Shown: one piece after another, positions 51,454-59,169 of the stretch
How the letters are laid out: each line of letters starts with the position of its first letter
Position numbering within the stretch: the first letter of the stretch is position 1
Assembly: GCF_040273735.1 (NCBI RefSeq)
Contig: NZ_JBELZM010000014.1
Coordinates: 62,001-126,000 of the forward strand
DNA length: 64,000 nt
DNA from: Solibacillus sp040273735
Lineage (GTDB): Bacteria; Bacillota; Bacilli; Bacillales_A; Planococcaceae
Direction: 5' to 3'
Notes under the pieces: generated by a model
Seen by the model: only the letters and a program-made list of their open reading frames with translations
The model's database searches: none
What the model was told of the DNA's origin: nothing
Translations under genes and position numbers: made by a program

Positions 51454-52365
51454 TCACTCCTCAAATCCTAATAAACCGTCTGACATCTGCTCAATATCAC
51501 ATTGTTGCATTGTTTCAATGATGCGTTTTGTCATACGATCATATCCTGTGCTATTCGGATGAAAGAAGTCTACATGATATACCATATCCTCATTTGAGAC
51601 AAATAAATCCTCTACAGATACGAAACACGCATTTTCATCTGTGGCAGCAAGCTTTTCGATTTCATCATTCCATTCCGAAATAATCGGATCGAAAGGTGTA
51701 ATCTCATCGACTACGATTGAAAAGGGATTATAAAATCCAACTAAAATAATTGGCGCATCAGGATTTACTTTACGAATTTCTGCAATGACTTGCTCGTAGC
51801 GTTCAGCAAATTTTGGCAATTCCTTATCAAACATAGACTTTTTCATTGAAAACAAATTCTTTTTAACTATTTTCATTACATCATTGCCGCCGAGCGTAAT
51901 CGTAATCAGATTAGCTTTTTGCAGCTCTTCTTCATAGTGGCCGCGTTCTAGTAAACTTAACAGCTGGTCACTGCGTCTACCATTTTTACCTCGATTATCG
52001 AGTTCCACTTCCTCTACCATCGCCCATTTTTCCAGCTCCTGCTGCAGACGAATCGTATAGCCATAATCCTGGGTTTCGTCTCCAACACCACGCGTAAGCG
52101 AATCACCTAATGCTAAATAGAAAACTGATTGTGCATCTTCTTCCTTACGATCAGACCAGTCTAGTTGAAATACATCATTTATAATATCAAAAAAGCTCGT
52201 ATTAATTGTTTCTCCGTTTTCGGCTTCTTTTTCTGATATAGACAACTCATTGTTATCTTTCGATGAATTGTCGGATTGTTGTGCTTCTTCTATTTGTGGG
52301 TCAATTGTAACGGAGCATGCGGACAAGAAAATGACAGCTAATGATGTGAGTACTAACCGCCACAT
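51454..52365 (-). CDS. ypmR: SGNH/GDSL-family lipoprotein hydrolase (YpmR-like)
   Basis: A 303-residue lipoprotein esterase/lipase-type hydrolase. Lipobox LSAC (Cys 17), a Ser/Asn/Asp-rich linker (about 30-60), then an SGNH domain. Block I is ALGDSLTRGVGD (catalytic Ser), block III is GGNDVM, block V is DFFHPNSTGYD with catalytic Asp and His. An acidic tail follows. AAGGGGGAAG precedes the ATG. The substrate is unknown; a cell-envelope ester is plausible. Confidence 0.9.
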   Translation of the reverse strand: MWRLVLTSLAVIFLSACSVTIDPQIEEAQQSDNSSKDNNELSISEKEAENGETINTSFFDIINDVFQLDWSDRKEEDAQSVFYLALGDSLTRGVGDETQDYGYTIRLQQELEKWAMVEEVELDNRGKNGRRSDQLLSLLERGHYEEELQKANLITITLGGNDVMKIVKKNLFSMKKSMFDKELPKFAERYEQVIAEIRKVNPDAPIILVGFYNPFSIVVDEITPFDPIISEWNDEIEKLAATDENACFVSVEDLFVSNEDMVYHVDFFHPNSTGYDRMTKRIIETMQQCDIEQMSDGLLGFEE

Positions 52366-52477
52366 GCAACTTCCCCCTTTTTATTTTGTTATTTCATTAT
52401 AAAATATTTTCCCCACCTTTAGGAATGATTTGCCTATAAAAATAGTGATATATCAGAAAATATTTTTTACTTTATAA

Positions 52478-52520
52478 AAAAAGTAATTCTAAAGTTAATA
52501 CCCTTTAGAATTACCTTTTA
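52478..52520 (-). terminator. Terminator of the degV gene
   Basis: A perfect 12-bp stem, GTAATTCTAAAG (52483-52494) with CTTTAGAATTAC (52503-52514), T7 on the minus strand. Confidence 0.88.
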
Positions 52521-52521
52521 A

Positions 52522-53367
52522 CTATTCTGTATAATAAATAAAACCGATTGCTCCTTCACCTGTATGTGTACTAATAACCGGTGAAGTATAAGCAACTTCA
52601 ACTTGTCCTGTATATCCTGTTGCTTTTACCTGTTCGATCAACGGATTCACTAATGTATCCATTGCATTCGCATGAGAGATGGCAACACCTGCCACTTTTT
52701 TACCATGAGTATCCTTTTCAAATTCACTCATTAAATATTTCACCACTTGCTTATAACTGCGCGGTTTTGCACAAATCGTCACTTCCCCAATATCTAAGTG
52801 ACCAATTGGCTTAATATTCAATAAAGAACTAACTACTGCCTTACCTTTTCCGATTCGGCCGCCTTTTACCATATTTTCCAACGTATCCAATGCAACAAAA
52901 AGACGTGTGTTTTCACGTACACGATTCACACCAGCAACAATTTCCTCCGCAGTAGCACCTGCATTACGTAAACGGATTGCTTCACGAAGCTGGAATGCCA
53001 ACCCAAAAGCAATATAACGCGAATCAATTACGGTTACGTCAGAATCAGTCATTTGGGAAGCTTGATTTGCTGACTGGTATGTACCGCTCATACTTCCTGT
53101 CATATGAATTGATATAATTTCCGAACCGTCTTTTCCAAGCTCGTCATATAATTCTTTAAATACACCAGGTGACGGTTGAGAACTTTTCGGAAGTTCTTTT
53201 GCTGTTTTTAATAATCTAATAAATGTATCCGGTTGCAAATTTACACGATCTGTATACGTTTTATCATCAATTTGAACTGTTAGTGGTACTACATGAATTC
53301 CATGTTCCTGAATTTCCGCGTCTGTTAAATCGCAAGTTGAATCTGTTACGATATGAATTTGACTCAA
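52522..53367 (-). CDS. DegV family fatty-acid-binding protein
   Basis: A DegV/FakB-type protein of about 281 residues binding a single fatty acid for a fatty-acid kinase. IHIVTDSTCDLTD at the N-terminus, TSQPSPGVFKELYDEL, SIHMTGSMSGTYQSA (lipid carboxylate site), VIDSRYIAFGL, KGGRIGKGKA and the C-terminal SPVISTHTGEGAIGF are all conserved. No fakA partner lies nearby. The start is probably TTG at 53367 (about 9 nt after AAGGA); an in-frame GTG at 53376 is too close to that site. Confidence 0.88.
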   Translation of the reverse strand: MSQIHIVTDSTCDLTDAEIQEHGIHVVPLTVQIDDKTYTDRVNLQPDTFIRLLKTAKELPKSSQPSPGVFKELYDELGKDGSEIISIHMTGSMSGTYQSANQASQMTDSDVTVIDSRYIAFGLAFQLREAIRLRNAGATAEEIVAGVNRVRENTRLFVALDTLENMVKGGRIGKGKAVVSSLLNIKPIGHLDIGEVTICAKPRSYKQVVKYLMSEFEKDTHGKKVAGVAISHANAMDTLVNPLIEQVKATGYTGQVEVAYTSPVISTHTGEGAIGFIYYTE

Positions 53368-53564
53368 AGAAAACACATCCTTTTTCTATCTTCCTTACTA
53401 TTATAAAGAAATCATATTTGTTTACCAATATGACATTTGTCATTGAAGAATGACCCAGTTTATCACTATTTTCATATGACATATAGCAGTATAACATCAT
53501 GACATCCATCTATCACGAATATTTTGTTTAAGAATTATACTAATATTAAGGAGCGTGATGACAC

Positions 53565-54209
53565 ATGCACAATTTAGATGCATATGACTATAAGAACTGG
53601 AAAGAAGAACTTTGGAATGCAATAACACATGGTGTAGGACTTGCAATCAGCATCCCAGCTTGCATATTATTAATTATTCATTCCGCAGTTAACGGCACAG
53701 CAGTACATATTACTTCCTACGCTATTTTTGGCTCATCCTTAATTTTACTGTTTTTAATGTCGACATTATTACATAGTGTCCCGGAAAAATATAAACGGTT
53801 CTTTTCCATACTGGACCATTCTTCAATTTATATATTGATTGCTGGTACTTATACCCCGTTTTTACTTGTAGCAATCGGAGGTGTGACAGGCATTGTAATG
53901 CTGTGCATTATTTGGTTTATTGCAATATTAGGCGTTGTGTTCAAATGTTTGTTCATCCATCGATTTGAAAAATTATCCTTGATGCTTTATATTTTCATGG
54001 GCTGGCTTATCATTTTTGCCATTAGACCATTATATGAATATTTGACGTTTGATGGTTTTATGTTAATGCTAATTGGCGGTCTGCTATTTACGTTTGGCGC
54101 AATTTTTTATGCATGGACACGTCTTCCGTACAATCATGCTATTTGGCATTTATTCGTTATTGCAGGCTGTGGATGTATGGTAGCTTGTGTATATATATAT
54201 TTATTGTAA
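53565..54209 (+). CDS. yplQ: Hemolysin III / PAQR-family membrane protein (YplQ)
   Basis: A 214-residue polytopic membrane protein with seven hydrophobic helices. Family motifs: NAITHGVGLAISIP (about 18-31), the second-half LDHSSIYILIAGTYTPFLL (about 83-101), and C-terminal NHAIWHLFVIAGCGCM with the metal-ligand histidines of the PAQR superfamily. Despite the family name, hemolysis is not established here. TAAGGAGCGTGA precedes the ATG. Gene order yplQ-dfrA-thyA is as in Bacillus. Confidence 0.92.
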   Translation: MHNLDAYDYKNWKEELWNAITHGVGLAISIPACILLIIHSAVNGTAVHITSYAIFGSSLILLFLMSTLLHSVPEKYKRFFSILDHSSIYILIAGTYTPFLLVAIGGVTGIVMLCIIWFIAILGVVFKCLFIHRFEKLSLMLYIFMGWLIIFAIRPLYEYLTFDGFMLMLIGGLLFTFGAIFYAWTRLPYNHAIWHLFVIAGCGCMVACVYIYLL

Positions 54210-54253
54210 AAGAAAAGGACATGCTGAAGTCTTGTTTCAGCACGTCCCTTTGT
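54209..54253. terminator. Bidirectional terminator yplQ/dfrA
   Basis: Arms AAAGGACATGCTGAA (54214-54228) and TTCAGCACGTCCCTTT (54236-54251). One mismatch, convergent genes on both sides. Confidence 0.8.
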
Positions 54254-54262
54254 TATTAACAG

Positions 54263-54733
54263 CTATTTTTCATAAATACAGTACTGGAATGTATATCCGT
54301 CATCAGACTTGATAGGATCAAGGCATGAGACTTTTTTCCAGTCATCATATGATGGGAAATAAGTGTCCCCTTTAAAACTGTGGTTGATGAACGTAATATA
54401 TAATCGATCGGCAATCGTCATCGACTGCTCAAATATCTGAGCACCACCGATGATCATCACTTCTTCTTCACCTTCAACAAGAGCCAAAGCTTTTTCAAGG
54501 CTTCCTACCACTTCAATTCCATCTGCTGTAAAGTCTTCATTTCTTGTAATAACAATATTTCGGCGTCCCGGCAACGGTCGTCCAATTGAATCATATGTTT
54601 TACGGCCCATAATCATCGGTTTGCCCATTGTCATTTCTTTAAAGTATTTCAAATCACCCGGTAAATACCACGGCAAATCGTTTTGATAGCCAATGACCAG
54701 GTTTTCATCATGCGCAACGATTAATGAAATCAT
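54263..54733 (-). CDS. dfrA: Dihydrofolate reductase
   Basis: A 156-residue enzyme making tetrahydrofolate. VIGYQNDLPWYLPGDLKYFK (about 13-32) carries the active-site Asp in its DLKYF segment, then GRKTYDSIGRPLPGRRN (NADPH site) and EVMIIGGAQIFEQ. GGGGGATCTCA precedes the ATG. It lies 12 nt after thyA on the same strand, the usual thyA-dfrA pair that regenerates folate used by thymidylate synthase. Confidence 0.96.
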   Translation of the reverse strand: MISLIVAHDENLVIGYQNDLPWYLPGDLKYFKEMTMGKPMIMGRKTYDSIGRPLPGRRNIVITRNEDFTADGIEVVGSLEKALALVEGEEEVMIIGGAQIFEQSMTIADRLYITFINHSFKGDTYFPSYDDWKKVSCLDPIKSDDGYTFQYCIYEK

Positions 54734-54745
54734 TGAGATCCCCCT

Positions 54746-55723
54746 TTATACCGCAATCGGAGCTTTAATTGTTGGATGTGGAAAATAGCCTTCCACCGAA
54801 ATATCTTCCATTTCAAAATCAAAGATCGATTGCTTTTCTTGGTTTAACTTTAAGATCGGCAATTGCTTCGGCTCACGTGTAAGCTGTTCTTTTACTTGTT
54901 CAAAATGGTTTGAATAAATATGGGTATCGGCCATGCTATGCACAAACTCCCCTACTTCGAGTCCACATTCATGGGCCATTAAATGCGTCAGCAACGCATA
55001 GCTCGCAATATTGAAAGGCACACCTAAAAATGTATCTGCACTGCGCTGTGTAAGCATACAGCTCAATTTACCGTCAGCTACGTAAAACTGGAACATTGCA
55101 TGACATGGCGGTAAAGCCGCTTTACTACCCTTTCCTCCCGCATCGATCACATCTTCCGGGTTCCACGCATTCACTATAATACGACGCGAATCAGGATTAT
55201 GTTTAATTAAATCGATTGCATCTTGTAATTGGTCAATCGATTCACCCTCTGAAGTTGTCCAATTACGCCACTGTTTCCCGTAAACATTACCCAAATCTCC
55301 GTATTTTAAAGCAAAATCATCATTATGCAATACGCGTTCGCAAAATAAAGAAAGCTCTGCTTGATACTGTTCATTAAACGCTTCATCAATAAGAGAGCGT
55401 CGGCCAAAGTCACTCATATCAGGTCCGCTGTACTCTTCTGATTCTACCCACTTTTTAAATGCCCATTCATCCCATATATGGTTGTTGTTCTGAAGTAAAT
55501 AACGAATATTCGTATCACCTTTAATAAACCATAGTAGTTCACTTGCAACGAGTTTGAATGGTACGCGCTTAGTCGTTAGAAGCGGAAATCCTTCCTGTAA
55601 ATTAAAGCGCATCTGATAGCCGAAAACACTGCGTGTCCCTGTTCCTGTACGGTCAGATTTATCGGTACCGTTGTCCAAAATATATTGCAATAAATTTAAA
55701 TATGTATGATCTGCATGTGCCAT
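54746..55723 (-). CDS. thyA: Thymidylate synthase ThyA, long-insert form
   Basis: A 325-residue enzyme methylating dUMP to dTMP. SDRTGTGTRSVFGYQMRF (about 22-39), the catalytic Cys in LPPCHAMFQFYV (about 204-215), RSADTFLGVPFNIASYALL and MADTHIYSNHFEQV. It contains the extra roughly 50-residue small-domain insertion (about 85-140, KWVESEEYSGPDMSDFGRR) seen in Lactobacillus and Staphylococcus ThyA but lacking in the 264-residue Bacillus ThyB. AGGAGTGAAAAACA precedes the ATG. Forms an operon with dfrA. Confidence 0.96.
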   Translation of the reverse strand: MAHADHTYLNLLQYILDNGTDKSDRTGTGTRSVFGYQMRFNLQEGFPLLTTKRVPFKLVASELLWFIKGDTNIRYLLQNNNHIWDEWAFKKWVESEEYSGPDMSDFGRRSLIDEAFNEQYQAELSLFCERVLHNDDFALKYGDLGNVYGKQWRNWTTSEGESIDQLQDAIDLIKHNPDSRRIIVNAWNPEDVIDAGGKGSKAALPPCHAMFQFYVADGKLSCMLTQRSADTFLGVPFNIASYALLTHLMAHECGLEVGEFVHSMADTHIYSNHFEQVKEQLTREPKQLPILKLNQEKQSIFDFEMEDISVEGYFPHPTIKAPIAV

Positions 55724-55869
55724 TGTTTTTCACTCCTAAAGAATGTTCTCCGTTTATTATATAGACTTATGTTAAGAAAAACACGTCAATCTGCAAAATC
55801 GCTCGAAAAGCCTACTAAGAGAAAATTTACTAATGGTTCAAATAAAACATTATGTATAAAAAAGGGCAC

Positions 55870-55916
55870 AATAAAAGGCGCTACTCGTATTTCGTCTGCT
55901 GAGTAGCGCCTTTAGT
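55870..55916 (-). terminator. Terminator downstream of the 63-aa gene
   Basis: A perfect 13-bp stem, AAAGGCGCTACTC (55874-55886) with GAGTAGCGCCTTT (55901-55913), T4 on the minus strand. Confidence 0.75.
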
Positions 55917-55962
55917 CAAATGTGTCTAAGTCATCGTATAGCTCAATCGTTTGCGTCAATTT

Positions 55963-56154
55963 TTATGTTGCCTCCCTAAGAATTGTTTTGTTGTTCTCCA
56001 GAATTTGAATCATTTGCAGTAAAATTTTGTCCTCAATTTTTTGAGTACCATTTACTTCTTTCGCAATAATTTTTGTTAATTCCAAAATTGTATTTACGTC
56101 GAGCTTATGTTTTTCCGCTAATTGGAATGCTCGCCCTAACTGACCGGTTATCAT
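55963..56154 (-). CDS. Hypothetical small helical protein, 63 aa
   Basis: Not recognised. All-helical and amphipathic (LGRAFQLAEKHKLDVNTILEL and KILLQMIQILENNKTIL), without signal or TM. AAAAAGGAGGACTGCCG gives a very strong ribosome site before ATG 56154, and a terminator follows. The region is otherwise gene-poor. It lies between thyA and ypjP, in the part of the cluster not shared with Bacillus. Confidence 0.7.
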   Translation of the reverse strand: MITGQLGRAFQLAEKHKLDVNTILELTKIIAKEVNGTQKIEDKILLQMIQILENNKTILREAT

Positions 56155-56592
56155 CGGCAGTCCTCCTTTTTACTATAGTATACAAATATTATACCTCGAG
56201 TTACATAAAAATTCACCTTTAATTTTTAAATTTTTTGTAAATTACTCAAAAAAATAAAGGTTCTTTTTTCTGCCGCATAGTAATATTATGATAAATCTCC
56301 AGATACTCTATTACCAACGTTAAATAAGTAACTTTTGCTTAAATTATTACGAAATCAGAACTATATATTTCCTTCCTTGTTACTGCAGATATTAATTCCT
56401 ATTTTTAATTATTTTTATTTTCAAATGGTCAATTTTATTCGTATTTTGATACATTTTCTTTTTTAAAAAAGAAGTATAAACAAACGGTAACCGGGAAAAA
56501 TACGAGCAGAAATAGATACTTGATTTTCTTTAGTATGTGTTTTTTACATACCTGATGAATTTCTTTATCTAAAATAAAGGAGATGTTTTAAA
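56155..56592. other. Gene-free interval
   Basis: About 440 AT-rich bases between the divergent 63-aa gene and DUF378 gene, presumably with both promoters. No reading frame with a ribosome site was seen. A short CATAC/GTATG pairing occurs near 56535-56555, too weak to name. Confidence 0.4.
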
Positions 56593-56925
56593 ATGGGAGC
56601 ATTATATAGAACTGCCCTTGTACTTGTAATCATTGGAGCAATTAACTGGGGACTTATCGGCTTTTTCAAATTTGATTTAGTCGCATCTTTATTTGGCGGA
56701 CAAACTGCCGGATTATCACGAATTATATATGCACTTGTTGGACTTGCCGGTCTTGCATGCATTCCGCTGTTAATGAAAAACCTTGATGAAGAGGACAATG
56801 CAACCGTTACTCATACCAGAGCAACGAACAGACCGAACTATAATATGGAAGCTGGGAAAGAAGCTGATTTCTCAGAATACGCAAAACAAAAAAACAAAAA
56901 CAACAACGACAATAACGAGAAGTAA
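56593..56925 (+). CDS. DUF378 family membrane protein
   Basis: A 110-residue protein. DUF378 domain (1-63) has two membrane helices with the family's IIGAINWGLIGFFKFDLVASLFG and IYALVGLAGLACIPLL. The C-terminal tail is hydrophilic and Asn/Lys-rich (KQKNKNNNDNNEK) and probably disordered. Function unknown. AAAGGAGATGTTTTAAA precedes the ATG, and a hairpin terminator follows. Confidence 0.9.
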   Translation: MGALYRTALVLVIIGAINWGLIGFFKFDLVASLFGGQTAGLSRIIYALVGLAGLACIPLLMKNLDEEDNATVTHTRATNRPNYNMEAGKEADFSEYAKQKNKNNNDNNEK

Positions 56926-56942
56926 TTTAGAAATAAATCAAA

Positions 56943-56984
56943 AGCAAAAGACCAGGCTCAGTAATGAGTACCTGGTCTTTTTAG
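56943..56984 (+). terminator. Terminator of the DUF378 gene
   Basis: Stem AAAGACCAGG with CCTGGTCTTT (56971-56980), inner CTCA/TGAG pairing, followed by TTT. Confidence 0.85.
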
Positions 56985-57046
56985 CTTATTCAGAACTTTA
57001 ATCTTGGGATTAAGTAAAAGCTTTTCTCTTTTATATTTTTTACTAC

Positions 57047-57151
57047 TTATAATAAAGCGGTTATTATTTTTATCCATCCGAAAAAAGAAGTCCATAATAT
57101 AATACTTAAAATCAAGCCATTAAATAAACCTAAAAAAAATCTGTTTTCCAA
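57047..57151 (-). CDS. 34-residue membrane protein, TTG start
   Basis: A minus-strand frame from TTG 57151 with AAGGAGTGGT four nt upstream. The product MENRFFLGLFNGLILSIIL plus WTSFFGWIKIITALL is one or two hydrophobic segments. Too short for usual gene callers; supported by the strong ribosome site and codon-clean frame only. Confidence 0.5.
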   Translation of the reverse strand: MENRFFLGLFNGLILSIILWTSFFGWIKIITALL

Positions 57152-57427
57152 GATTACCACTCCTTAAATTAAAGGTTGGCCAATATTAGATTATTTAAGC
57201 TTTGATATGTATAATTTCCTTTTGTATCAGTCGGAAAAAAAGCACCAACTAAAACTACTCTTTTAAACACTCCATTTTTTTGGTAATAGAAAAAATGCTC
57301 TATATAAAATAAAAATAAATCGATTAGCAGAAAATTCCTCGTAAAGATTCAGTATTTTTATGGAATAATTACCAAAAAGTTGTATAGTGTAAGAGTAGAT
57401 AATAGATAATCTTAACGGGGTGAAATT
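57152..57427. other. Gene-free interval between two small membrane-protein frames
   Basis: AT-rich, 276 bases between the divergent small frames 57047-57151 and 57428-57517. A possible promoter for the latter (TTGTAT near 57379, TAGATA about 17 nt on) is present. Nothing else was seen. Confidence 0.4.
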
Positions 57428-57517
57428 ATGAGTTTTTGGACATGGGTAGCAATCACTATTGCATTAGTTAGTGGAATTTTTGCTGCTAATTCTGGAAAGA
57501 AGAAAATCGGAAAATAA
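57428..57517 (+). CDS. 29-residue single-span membrane protein
   Basis: ATG at 57428 after GGGGTGAAATT. Product MSFWTWVAITIALVSGIFA plus ANSGKKKIGK: one membrane helix and a positively charged tail, so an inside C-terminus is expected. The stop lies 5 nt before the ypjP-like repeat. Function unknown. Confidence 0.55.
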   Translation: MSFWTWVAITIALVSGIFAANSGKKKIGK

Positions 57518-57522
57518 AAAAT

Positions 57523-57583
57523 TAGGCGGATGCTGCATATTATTATGATAACCAATCAGGCGGTGTGTTTTTGCTCCAATGTA
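57523..57583. repeat. Stray copy of the ypjP 3' end
   Basis: About 60 bases closely match 59148-59206, which is the 3' end of ypjP plus its downstream sequence, in the same orientation. Read on the minus strand it encodes WSKNTPPDWLS and a stop, versus WSKNTPPKWLS in ypjP. Homology ends abruptly toward the ypjP body, and one arm of the ypjP terminator is missing. The two copies bracket the 1.6-kb segment carrying the beta-propeller gene. Confidence 0.8.
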
Positions 57584-57651
57584 CAGTGATTTTAATAAAT
57601 AAGATCAGGCCCTTGTTCAATTCACAGGTCTACATTAACAGAGAAATAAAA

Positions 57652-57695
57652 TAAAATAAAGCCCTCCACATATTGTTGTGGAAGGCTTTATTTGT
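57652..57695. terminator. Hairpin terminator, probably bidirectional
   Basis: The 17-bp arms AAATAAAGCCCTCCACA and TGTGGAAGGCTTTATTT have one mismatch around a 6-nt loop. Located between the stray repeat and the propeller gene; which gene it serves is unclear. Confidence 0.6.
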
Positions 57696-57890
57696 GTTTA
57701 TTCATGATGCTATTCCCAGTATTTCACTGCGAATTTCTATTGCCCTTTTTCAGCTGCTAACAGTGGTCTTTGGTTGGGCAATTCATGCACATACCAGGAA
57801 ATTTACTATCGGCCCTATTAACAACTACTCTATATTTCATTTTCAAAGCTTTGTTTTAGGTAAAACATACAAAAAACTCAATTCGGGTTG

Positions 57891-57899
57891 CATATAGTA
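57891..57899 (+). promoter_or_regulatory. SigK-like -10 element of the propeller gene
   Basis: CATATAGTA matches the late mother-cell sigma-K -10 consensus CATA-N3-TA. A start about 6-8 nt on would give a short leader and the GGGTG ribosome site. The -35 (AC) is too weak to place. A sigma-A alternative cannot be excluded. Confidence 0.4.
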
Positions 57900-57927
57900 G
57901 AAATATTTGAATGAAAGGGTGTGCATT

Positions 57928-58959
57928 GTGAGCATAGAAAAAAATGAATTAAAAAGATTCAAATTGAAATCAAATCCAAATTGTCATTGTTGTTGTACAT
58001 GTTGTTGTAATTGTTGTTGCGCCGGACCATATTTGCCTATACCACCAGAATGTACATTTTTCGTATATGTTACTGATGCTGGACAGTTAGTCGACCCCGA
58101 CAATAGAGTATCAGTAATTGATACAGCGACAAATTCTATAATCGCTAACATTCCAGTTGGAACTGGTCCACTAGAAGTAACCATTTCTCCAAACGGAACA
58201 CTTGGTTATGCTCCTGGTTACTTATCTAATAATGTAACAGTTTTTAATACTGCTACAAACACTCCCCTTGCTACAATTCCTGTAGGAGTTAATCCTCTTG
58301 GTATCGCGGTTTCTCCAAATGGAACAATTGTTTACGTAGCAAATCATGGTTCTAATACTATATCTGTCATTAATGCCGCATCAAATATAGTCACTGCCAC
58401 TATTCCAGTAGGACTCCAACCTCAAGGTATAGCTTTTACACCAAATGGTACGTTTGCTTACGTTGCGAACGAAAACTCGGGGACGGTATCTGTCATTAAT
58501 ACAGCAACTAATACTGTAGTTACTAACATTCCTGTGGGAGTTCGCCCAAGGTCAATCGTATTCACTCCAAACGGACAATTTGCTTACGTTACAAATGAAA
58601 ATAGTGGGACAGTATCTGTCATTAATGCATTAACAAACTTAGTGATTGCTACAATCCCAGTTGGAACCGGACCTGTCGGAACAGCAATTACACCTGATGG
58701 AACACGTGTTTATATTGTAAATAAAGGTAGTAATACAGTTTCTGTTATAAATACAGCATCAAATATGGTGATCAATACAATCTCGGTAGGAGCATCTCCT
58801 GACCAAATAACTATCTTGCCTGATGGGTCATTTGCATATGTCACAAATCAAGCTGACGATACTGTGTCTGTTATAAAAATAGCAAGCAATATGGTCATAG
58901 CTACAATACCAGGATTTAACGGACCTACCGGTATAAAAACAGGTACAATCTGCAAATAA
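57928..58959 (+). CDS. YVTN-type beta-propeller protein with Cys-rich N-terminus
   Basis: A 343-residue protein. The N-terminus lacks a signal peptide but has an extreme cysteine cluster (NCHCCCTCCCNCCCAGPY, about 19-36), then seven repeats of about 42-44 residues covering about 50-340. Each repeat follows the pattern NTVSVINTATNTVVATIPVG-x-P-x-G-x-A-x(T)PNG-x-x-AYVAN, the surface-layer/YNCE-type YVTN repeat that forms a seven-bladed propeller. Poly-Cys clusters of this kind are seen in spore-coat or exosporium proteins of Bacillales, and a sigma-K-like element precedes the gene, so a spore-surface role is a reasonable inference. The start is GTG at 57928 after GGGTG; an in-frame TTG at 57907 lies before that site. 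A perfect 23-bp terminator follows. Confidence 0.85.
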   Translation: MSIEKNELKRFKLKSNPNCHCCCTCCCNCCCAGPYLPIPPECTFFVYVTDAGQLVDPDNRVSVIDTATNSIIANIPVGTGPLEVTISPNGTLGYAPGYLSNNVTVFNTATNTPLATIPVGVNPLGIAVSPNGTIVYVANHGSNTISVINAASNIVTATIPVGLQPQGIAFTPNGTFAYVANENSGTVSVINTATNTVVTNIPVGVRPRSIVFTPNGQFAYVTNENSGTVSVINALTNLVIATIPVGTGPVGTAITPDGTRVYIVNKGSNTVSVINTASNMVINTISVGASPDQITILPDGSFAYVTNQADDTVSVIKIASNMVIATIPGFNGPTGIKTGTICK

Positions 58960-58965
58960 AGAATT

Positions 58966-59023
58966 ATAGCCCTTTATATTCCTTAAGATACATAATATCT
59001 TAAGGAATATAAAGGGCTTATTT
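58966..59023 (+). terminator. Perfect 23-bp terminator of the propeller gene
   Basis: Arms 58968-58990 and 58996-59018 are perfectly complementary around the 5-nt loop CATAA, followed by TATTTTATT. Unusually long and perfect for an intrinsic terminator. Confidence 0.85.
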
Positions 59024-59130
59024 TATTAGTTCCACTCTCTCGTCAAGTCCAATGTCCAACTATATTAATTGGTGAATTTGGTACGGAGAAAGATGGAAAT
59101 GCATATTTATCAAAATTTTTCTAAGCCATT

Positions 59131-59160
59131 AAAAAAACACCCGACCAGTAGGCGGGTGCT
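59131..59160 (-). terminator. Terminator of ypjP
   Basis: The stem CACCCG (59138-59143) with CGGGTG (59153-59158), T7 on the minus strand. Part of the repeat shared with 57523-57583. Confidence 0.75.
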
Positions 59161-59169
59161 GCTTGTTTA

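Noticed and set aside
58040..58950. Tandem DNA repeats as a CRISPR array or minisatellite
   Set aside because: The repeats are about 129 bases, in frame, and encode the YVTN propeller blades; there are no spacers between short identical repeats.
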